64,000 bases of DNA from an uncultured Lachnotalea sp. GTDB taxonomy: Bacteria > Bacillota > Clostridia > Lachnospirales > Lachnospiraceae. Made by a program: the position numbers and the translations under genes. The stretch is taken from positions 1 to 64,000 of the forward strand of contig CAOKOS010000002.1 in the NCBI GenBank assembly GCA_948470255.1, given 5' to 3'. The notes beneath the pieces were generated by a model. The model saw only the letters and a list, made by a program, of their open reading frames with translations, was not told the DNA's origin and made no database searches. Positions 58,116-64,000 of the stretch are shown here, in pieces; the stretch's first letter is position 1; every line of letters begins with the position of its first letter.

Positions 58116-58814
58116 ATGATTATATTTGAGCACGTAAGCAAAACCTACGACAAAGCTACTGACCGCGAAACGAAGGCTGTACAGGATTTGAATTTGAAAA
58201 TCGAGAAGGGGGAGTTTGTCTTTATTGTGGGGAACAGCGGTTCGGGGAAGACAACGCTCATCCGGCTGCTTTTAAAAGAAATTGAAGCGACTTCCGGTAA
58301 AATCCGTGTGGACGGCATAGAGGTCACCGGAATGAAAAGAAAAATGATACCCAGGTACAGACGGCATCTGGGTGTCGTTTTTCAGGATTTTCGTTTGCTT
58401 AAAGATAAGAACGTCTACGAAAATGTGGCCTTTGCCCAGCGGGTAGTGGTGGCGCCTTCCAGGGAGATCAGGAAGCGGGTGCCGGAGGTATTGGCCATGG
58501 TTGGCCTATCCTCCAAGTACAAATCTCTGCCTAGCCAGCTTTCCGGTGGTGAGCAGCAGCGGGTGGCCATTGCCAGGGCGCTGGTGAACCGGCCGGAAAT
58601 CCTTCTGGCTGATGAACCTACCGGAAATATGGATCCCGGGAATGCCTGGCAGATTATGAAACTTCTGGAAGAAATCAATCAAATGGGAACTACGGTGGTA
58701 GTTGTGACTCACAGCAAAGAAATCGTGGACAAGATGAAAAAAAGAGTCATTACCATGAAGCATGGCGTGATTGTGACGGACAAGAAGGAAAGCGGGTATG
58801 GGAATGAGAATTAG
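58116..58814 (+). CDS. ftsE: cell division ATPase FtsE
   Basis: A 232-residue ABC ATPase with intact motifs: [43 protein letters not shown] and VTHSKEI. It pairs with FtsX to activate peptidoglycan hydrolases at the septum or sidewall. The start at [11 protein letters not shown] follows TTGAGGT; a TTG four codons earlier is possible. FtsX starts inside its end (17-base overlap). Confidence 0.96.
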   Translation: MIIFEHVSKTYDKATDRETKAVQDLNLKIEKGEFVFIVGNSGSGKTTLIRLLLKEIEATSGKIRVDGIEVTGMKRKMIPRYRRHLGVVFQDFRLLKDKNVYENVAFAQRVVVAPSREIRKRVPEVLAMVGLSSKYKSLPSQLSGGEQQRVAIARALVNRPEILLADEPTGNMDPGNAWQIMKLLEEINQMGTTVVVVTHSKEIVDKMKKRVITMKHGVIVTDKKESGYGNEN

Positions 58815-59712
58815 TACATTGTGGTATTGTATCAGGCAGGGGTTCCGCAGTATACGGAAGCATAAACTGTTTACGCTGGCCTCCGTAGGAACCATGGCCA
58901 TCTGCGTGTTTTTATTCTGCATTTTTTATTCGATTGTGACGAATGTTCAGTATATGGTGAAAAATCTGGAAAATACGGTGGGCGTGACCGTGTTTTTTGA
59001 TGAAGGAATTTCCGAAGAGGAAATTTTTGCCATAGGCGATGTGATTGAGGCCAGGGAAGGGGTGGCTGCCATCGAATATGTTTCGGCAGAAAAAGCGTGG
59101 GAATCTTATCAGAAAGATTATTTCGCCGAAGCGCCGGAGCTGGCGGAGGGGTTCGCCAAGGACAACCCCTTGGCCAATTCCGCCTCTTATGAAATCTATC
59201 TGGATGATATCGCCGGCCAACAGGAATTTGTGGATTATCTGAAAACCGTCCCGGGTATCCGGCGGGTGAATTATTCAGAGATGGCCGCCACGGGGCTTTC
59301 CAGCGTCAATAATCTTGTGGGCTATGTGTCCATGGGTATCATCCTGATTCTCCTGGCAGTGGCGGTGTTTCTCATCAGCAATACCATTGCCATCACGATT
59401 TCTGTCAGGAAAGAGGAAATACGGATTATGCGTATGATCGGAGCTACCAATTTTCTCATTCGTGCGCCTTTTGTGGTGGAAGGGCTGATTATTGGGGCCT
59501 TTGGCGCGGGGATCCCCTTAGTTATCGTTTATTATGCCTATGGATATGCAGTACGGTTTTGTATCACCAGGTTAAGTATCCTGTCAAGGATTTTAGTCCT
59601 GCTTCCGGTGGGCGAAGTATTTCGCGTATTGATTCCCGTCGCCCTTGGCCTTGGCCTTGGAATTGGGTTGTTTGGCAGTATTTTTTCCATCAGGAAGCAT
59701 TTGAAAGCGTAA
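58798..59712 (+). CDS. ftsX: cell division protein FtsX
   Basis: A 304-residue membrane partner of FtsE. There is one N-terminal helix (TLASVGTMAICVFLFCIFYSI), a large extracellular loop (about residues 45-170), and three C-terminal helices. The loop binds the hydrolase, which is encoded next. The start overlaps ftsE by 17 bases; a second ATG two codons later is possible. Confidence 0.95.
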   Translation: MGMRISTLWYCIRQGFRSIRKHKLFTLASVGTMAICVFLFCIFYSIVTNVQYMVKNLENTVGVTVFFDEGISEEEIFAIGDVIEAREGVAAIEYVSAEKAWESYQKDYFAEAPELAEGFAKDNPLANSASYEIYLDDIAGQQEFVDYLKTVPGIRRVNYSEMAATGLSSVNNLVGYVSMGIILILLAVAVFLISNTIAITISVRKEEIRIMRMIGATNFLIRAPFVVEGLIIGAFGAGIPLVIVYYAYGYAVRFCITRLSILSRILVLLPVGEVFRVLIPVALGLGLGIGLFGSIFSIRKHLKA

Positions 59713-59730
59713 ATGTAAAAGGATGACAAA

Positions 59731-61116
59731 ATGAAACGAGGATATAGAAAGCTGGCTGTGGCTATAAGTACAGTAATGTTTCTCATGGCCAGCCTGCAGG
59801 GAGCCAGGGCGTCCGAAGAGCTGGAGAGTAAGCAGGAGCGGATTGACGCCATTGAAGAGGAACAGGAACGGATCCGCAGTAAGCTCTCGGAATTGGATGG
59901 ATTAAAGGACGATGTAAGTGCATATATCGAGGCTGTCGATGAGGAATTGGAGGAGACGGTACAGAGCCTTTCTGATCTGGAGATGCAGATGGAGGCGGCC
60001 AGGGCGGGGATTGAAACGGCCAGGGCGGAACTTGAAGCAGCGAAAGAAACGGAGCAGGAGCAGTATGAAAATATGAAGCTCCGTATCCGCTATATGTATG
60101 AGAAAGGGGATACTATTTTTCTGGAGATGTTGTTTTCATCGGCCAGCCTCAGTGAGTTTCTAAGCAGGACGGAGTATATTTCCCAAATATCCGAATATGA
60201 TAGAAATATGCTGGCTGCTTACGCGGAGACGAAACAGTTTATCACAGACCGGACGGTGGAGCTTGAAAATGCCTATGCCAGCCTGGAAAATATGGCAGGG
60301 CAGGCGGAAGCAAAGCAGCTGTCCCTTTCAGAGCTTCAGGCGGCAAAAGAGGAAGAACTTTCGGAGCTTAATGAGGAAATTTCTGAAAATCAGGATTTGA
60401 TGGCAGATTATGATGAAGCGCTCAAAGATGAGCTTGATGAATTCATGGCTTTAGAAGAAGCCATCCGGCAGAGGGAAGAGGAAGAAGCCAGAGCCCTTGC
60501 GGAAAGTGCAGAGGCTTCCAGACAGGCAGAGGAGACAAAAGAGCCGGAAACCACAGCAGAAGTAGAAAAAACAGAGCCATCAGAAGAAGGGACAGGAGAA
60601 GAAACAACGGAAGAAGGGGAAACGAAGGAGACTGAAAAGCCTACAAAAGCGCCCACGGAGGCTCCTGCAAAACCCCAGGTGACCTCTTTTATTTGGCCGG
60701 TTCCTTCCTGTGGCCGGATTTCATCCGGGTACGGCAGCAGGGACGACCCTCTGACAGGAGAGAGCGACGGGGCTTTAAGTGATCATCATGGTATTGACGT
60801 GGCCCTTCCGGGCGGTGCCCTTGCGGGAGCGGATATTGTGGCGGCGGCAGATGGGGAGGTCATCATTGCCAGGGCCAGTACTTCAGCAGGGAACTGGATC
60901 GTCCTCTACCATGGAAACAGTACATATACCGTATATATGCACTGCCAGAGGCTGCTTGTCTCAGCAGGTGATACGGTAAAGCAGGGGAAGACCATTGGCT
61001 TGGTGGGAAACACCGGCTGGTCCACAGGGGCACATCTGCATTTTGAAGTGAGAGTGGGAGGTTTTAGTACCTCTGCTTATTCAAAAAATCCCTTGAACTA
61101 TGTATCGCCGCCATGA
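59731..61116 (+). CDS. PcsB/EnvC-like M23 peptidoglycan hydrolase
   Basis: A secreted 461-residue protein: signal peptide ending near ARA-S, two coiled-coil regions (about residues 30-115 and 165-250), an acidic Thr/Glu/Pro linker, and a C-terminal M23 LytM domain. The LytM zinc residues appear intact (HHGIDVALPGG, YMHCQ, HLHFEV), so it may be active rather than an EnvC-type activator. Its position after ftsEX makes it the probable FtsEX-controlled hydrolase. Confidence 0.92.
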   Translation: MKRGYRKLAVAISTVMFLMASLQGARASEELESKQERIDAIEEEQERIRSKLSELDGLKDDVSAYIEAVDEELEETVQSLSDLEMQMEAARAGIETARAELEAAKETEQEQYENMKLRIRYMYEKGDTIFLEMLFSSASLSEFLSRTEYISQISEYDRNMLAAYAETKQFITDRTVELENAYASLENMAGQAEAKQLSLSELQAAKEEELSELNEEISENQDLMADYDEALKDELDEFMALEEAIRQREEEEARALAESAEASRQAEETKEPETTAEVEKTEPSEEGTGEETTEEGETKETEKPTKAPTEAPAKPQVTSFIWPVPSCGRISSGYGSRDDPLTGESDGALSDHHGIDVALPGGALAGADIVAAADGEVIIARASTSAGNWIVLYHGNSTYTVYMHCQRLLVSAGDTVKQGKTIGLVGNTGWSTGAHLHFEVRVGGFSTSAYSKNPLNYVSPP

Positions 61117-61175
61117 GGTGGATTCTCCGGTTTGGGCGGTGAGGGGGAGGAGAATAAGGAAAGAAGGAAAATCGC

Positions 61176-62393
61176 ATGGAAAAACGTGACAATCGTTTTG
61201 TGAAGGGGGTACTGACAGGAGTTTTATGTAGCCTGGTGACTGCAGCGGCAGTTATCTGGGGTACTTATTTCGTTTTGTCGGCGCAGAGTGACAAAGCTGT
61301 CCAGGAATCGGGACAAATCAATCTGGACTATGAAGAAATCAATGAGAAATTGGACGATTTGAAAGATATGGTGGACGCTGCCTTTCTGTATGAGGCCGAT
61401 GAGGAAGCCATGAAAGAAGGGATCTATAAAGGGTTTATGTCCAGCCTGGGTGATCCTTATACGGTTTATTATACAAAAGAAGAGTATGAGGATCTCCAGG
61501 AATCTTCCAGCGGGGAATATGACGGGATCGGTGTCCAGATCAGCCAGAGTACAGATACGAACCTGATTACGGTGATTCGGGTATTCCGTGGTTCCGGTGC
61601 GGAAGAAGCCGGGATTTTGGCAGGCGACGTATTATATAAGATCGACGGTGTCGACATCACTGGTGAAGATATCAATAATGTGGTGGCGAAAATCCGGGGG
61701 GGAGAGGGAACCACAGTCAATGTGGAGGTTTACAGAGAGTCCATCAAAGATTATGTGAACATGGATGTGGAGCGACGGGATGTCAGCATGGATACGGTGG
61801 ATTGGGAAATGTTGGGAAACGGAATTGGCTATATCCAGATTACGGAGTTTGACGGAGTAACCCATGGGCAGTTCCGTACGGCCCTGGATGAGCTTGGCAG
61901 CCAGGGGATGAAAGGGATGATTCTGGATCTCAGGGACAATCCGGGTGGCCGTCTGGATCAGGTGGTGGATATTGCCGACGATTTCCTGTCGGAGGGCGTC
62001 ATTGTATCCACAAAGGACAAGAACGGAAAAGGAAGTGTCTATGAGGCCGATGAAGAGGTGGTTTTTGACGGCCCGGTGGTGATTCTGGTAAATGGAAATT
62101 CCGCCAGTGCGTCAGAGGTATTGGCCGGCGCCCTTAAGGATTACGATAAAGCAGAGCTGGTGGGGACTACGACTTTTGGGAAAGGGATTGTCCAGAGTAT
62201 CGTCCCCCTGGAGGATGGCACCGCAATCAAGATTACCGTATCGGATTATTATACTCCCAGCGGTGAAAATATCCATGAAAAGGGCATAGAGCCGGATATG
62301 GTTGTGGAAAAGGAGGAAGGCGACACAGACAATCAGCTGGAACGGGCAAAAAAGGTTTTGGCTGAAGAGTTGAAAAAGTCAGCCGGAAGGTAA
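61176..62393 (+). CDS. carboxyl-terminal processing protease (S41, CtpA-like)
   Basis: A 405-residue protease with one N-terminal membrane helix, an S41 N-terminal helical part, a PDZ domain ([26 protein letters not shown], about residues 130-190) and the S41 catalytic core. The Ser is in [15 protein letters not shown] and the Lys in [10 protein letters not shown]. It cleaves exported proteins at their C-termini. It follows the hydrolase by 60 bases, matching the common ftsEX-pcsB-ctpA order in Clostridia. Confidence 0.93.
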   Translation: MEKRDNRFVKGVLTGVLCSLVTAAAVIWGTYFVLSAQSDKAVQESGQINLDYEEINEKLDDLKDMVDAAFLYEADEEAMKEGIYKGFMSSLGDPYTVYYTKEEYEDLQESSSGEYDGIGVQISQSTDTNLITVIRVFRGSGAEEAGILAGDVLYKIDGVDITGEDINNVVAKIRGGEGTTVNVEVYRESIKDYVNMDVERRDVSMDTVDWEMLGNGIGYIQITEFDGVTHGQFRTALDELGSQGMKGMILDLRDNPGGRLDQVVDIADDFLSEGVIVSTKDKNGKGSVYEADEEVVFDGPVVILVNGNSASASEVLAGALKDYDKAELVGTTTFGKGIVQSIVPLEDGTAIKITVSDYYTPSGENIHEKGIEPDMVVEKEEGDTDNQLERAKKVLAEELKKSAGR

Positions 62394-62440
62394 AGGGAGC
62401 CAGAATATGGAGGTGCAGCAGTACCATTCAGGAGGATATT

Positions 62441-64000
62441 ATGGCAGCAGACCAAAGTAAAATCAGAAATTTTTGTATTATTGCCCATATTGACCACGGG
62501 AAGTCCACACTGGCAGACCGGATCATTGAAAAAACGGGGCTGCTTACCAGCCGGGAAATGCAGGCCCAGGTTCTCGACAATATGGAACTGGAGCGGGAGC
62601 GGGGCATTACCATCAAGTCCCAGGCAGTCCGCACCATATATAAGGCCAGGGACGGTGAAGAGTATCAGTTTAACTTAATCGACACACCGGGCCATGTGGA
62701 TTTTAATTATGAGGTATCCAGGAGCCTGGCAGCCTGTGACGGTGCTGTGCTGGTGGTGGATGCCGCCCAGGGCATTGAGGCCCAGACCATGGCCAACGTG
62801 TATCTGGCGCTTGACCACGATCTGGAAGTGTTTCCGGTCGTCAATAAGATTGACCTTCCAAGCGCCGAACCGCAGCGGGTCATTGATGAAATTGAAGATG
62901 TGATTGGAATTGAGGCGCAGGATGCGCCTCAGATTTCTGCCAAGGCAGGAATCAATATAGAAGAAGTGCTGGAGCAGATTGTGACAAAGCTTCCTGCGCC
63001 CAAAGGAGATCCGGATGCCCCTTTGCAGGCTTTGATTTTTGATTCAGTGTATGATTCTTATAAAGGTGTGATTGTCTTTTGCAGAGTCAAAGAGGGAACC
63101 GTGAAGAAGGGCATGAAACTTCGCTTCATGGCCACGGGGGCAGAGTTTGAGACTGTGGAAGTGGGGTATTTCGGCGCGGGCCAGTTTATCCCTTGTGATG
63201 AGCTTTCAGCCGGGATGGTGGGATATCTGACAGCCAGCATTAAAAATGTCCGGGACACCCGTGTGGGTGATACGGTGACAGACGGGGACAACCCTTGCGC
63301 CGCGCCGCTGCCTGGCTATAAAAAGGTGACGTCCATGGTTTACTGTGGCCTGTATCCGGCAGATGGGGCCAAGTATAATGACCTGAGGGAAGCCCTGGAA
63401 AAGCTTCAGTTAAATGATGCGTCCCTGCAGTTTGAACCGGAGACTTCCGTTGCTTTGGGATTTGGTTTCCGCTGCGGTTTCCTTGGGCTTTTACATCTGG
63501 AAATTATCCAGGAGCGGCTGGAAAGGGAATATAATCTGGATCTGGTGACCACGGCGCCGGGGGTTGTCTATAAAGTCCATAAAACAAACGGGGAAATCAT
63601 GGAGCTTACCAACCCTTCCAACCTGCCGGATCCTTCGGAGATCGAATATATGGAGGAACCAGTGGTCAAGGCGGAGATCATGGTGACGACAGAGTTTATC
63701 GGGGCTATTATGGGGCTTTGCCAGGAACGGCGGGGCGTATACATCGGAACAGAATACATGGAGGATACTAGGGCGCTTTTGCGGTATGAGCTGCCTTTAA
63801 ATGAGATCATTTATGACTTTTTTGATGCGTTGAAATCCCGCTCCAGGGGCTATGCTTCTTTTGACTATGAGCTTAAGGGATATGAACGGTCGGAGCTTGT
63901 GAAACTGGATATCCTCATCAATAAAGAGGCAGTGGATGCCCTCTCCTTTATTGTCCATACAGATACGGCTTATGAGAGGGGCAGGAAGATGTGTGAGAAG
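62441..64000 (+). CDS. lepA: elongation factor 4 (LepA), 3' end outside window
   Basis: Translational GTPase that back-translocates or remodels ribosomes. The G1 motif HIDHGKST, G2 RGITIKSQ, G3 DTPGHVDF and G4 NKIDLP are present, followed by the domain II beta barrel and EF-G-like domains III and V ([16 protein letters not shown]). About 520 of roughly 600 residues are in the window; the C-terminal domain is cut off. The ATG follows GGAGGATATT. Confidence 0.96.
   Translation, partial: MAADQSKIRNFCIIAHIDHGKSTLADRIIEKTGLLTSREMQAQVLDNMELERERGITIKSQAVRTIYKARDGEEYQFNLIDTPGHVDFNYEVSRSLAACDGAVLVVDAAQGIEAQTMANVYLALDHDLEVFPVVNKIDLPSAEPQRVIDEIEDVIGIEAQDAPQISAKAGINIEEVLEQIVTKLPAPKGDPDAPLQALIFDSVYDSYKGVIVFCRVKEGTVKKGMKLRFMATGAEFETVEVGYFGAGQFIPCDELSAGMVGYLTASIKNVRDTRVGDTVTDGDNPCAAPLPGYKKVTSMVYCGLYPADGAKYNDLREALEKLQLNDASLQFEPETSVALGFGFRCGFLGLLHLEIIQERLEREYNLDLVTTAPGVVYKVHKTNGEIMELTNPSNLPDPSEIEYMEEPVVKAEIMVTTEFIGAIMGLCQERRGVYIGTEYMEDTRALLRYELPLNEIIYDFFDALKSRSRGYASFDYELKGYERSELVKLDILINKEAVDALSFIVHTDTAYERGRKMCEK

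Overview
The window reads as chromosomal DNA of a spore-forming, anaerobic member of the Clostridia, most likely a gut Lachnospiraceae. The reasons are the sporulation genes (SigK-like sigma factor, Spo0A, Gpr, SpoIIP, CotJABC), oxygen-defence genes of anaerobes (a flavodiiron fusion), the two-subunit PyrB/PyrI aspartate transcarbamoylase, strong AGGAGG-type ribosome binding sites, and TTGACA/TATAAT promoters with 17-base spacers. The species assignment is inference.

Layout. 1-6 kb: end of a SigK-like gene, carbonic anhydrase, a LysR regulator divergent from two tandem EamA exporters, a PAP2 phosphatase and a Nudix hydrolase. 6-11 kb: pyrBI, a VanW-family protein and a flavodiiron-flavin reductase-rubredoxin fusion. 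11-15.5 kb: a polar amino acid ABC importer, the infC-rpmI-rplT operon with a leader and an ATT start, and tRNA-Pro(AGG). 15.5-24.9 kb: a MATE exporter, an EamA pseudogene, an ECF S-component with an aminotransferase, a MerR regulator with its probable targets (DUF362 protein and ferredoxin-type aldo/keto reductase), spo0A, glgA and an HD protein. 25-31 kb: a complete vanG-type cluster on the minus strand, vanR-vanS-vanG-vanXY-vanT, the gene set expected for D-Ala-D-Ser cell-wall remodelling. 31-38 kb: a CarD-like regulator, a cation/proton antiporter, a 123-bp tandem repeat array, gpr, spoIIP and a BlaI/M56 pair.

38-45.5 kb is an accessory region. It holds a MATE/Crp-type regulator pair, an AbiE-type toxin-antitoxin pair, a decayed prophage (repressor, ImmA/IrrE protease, broken cro-like gene, holin, truncated amidase) with four 13-bp operators, and two small genes preceded by a repeated motif. 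45.5-47 kb is cotJABC. 47-53.7 kb is one tetrapyrrole operon, hemA - precorrin-2 dehydrogenase - hemC/cobA/hemD triple fusion - hemB - hemL, which takes glutamyl-tRNA to precorrin-2 and sirohydrochlorin (siroheme or cobalamin precursors). 53.7-64 kb: aminopeptidase P, an ABC ATPase with all its catalytic motifs altered, a CdaR/PucR regulator, ftsE-ftsX with a PcsB-like hydrolase, a CtpA-type protease and the start of lepA.

Items most worth a second look: the vanG-type cluster; the intact but motif-dead ABC protein; the 123-bp array of terminator-like hairpins; a set of unusually long hairpins at gene ends; and the operator systems in the accessory region. I found no CRISPR array, rRNA, intact insertion sequence or integrase.
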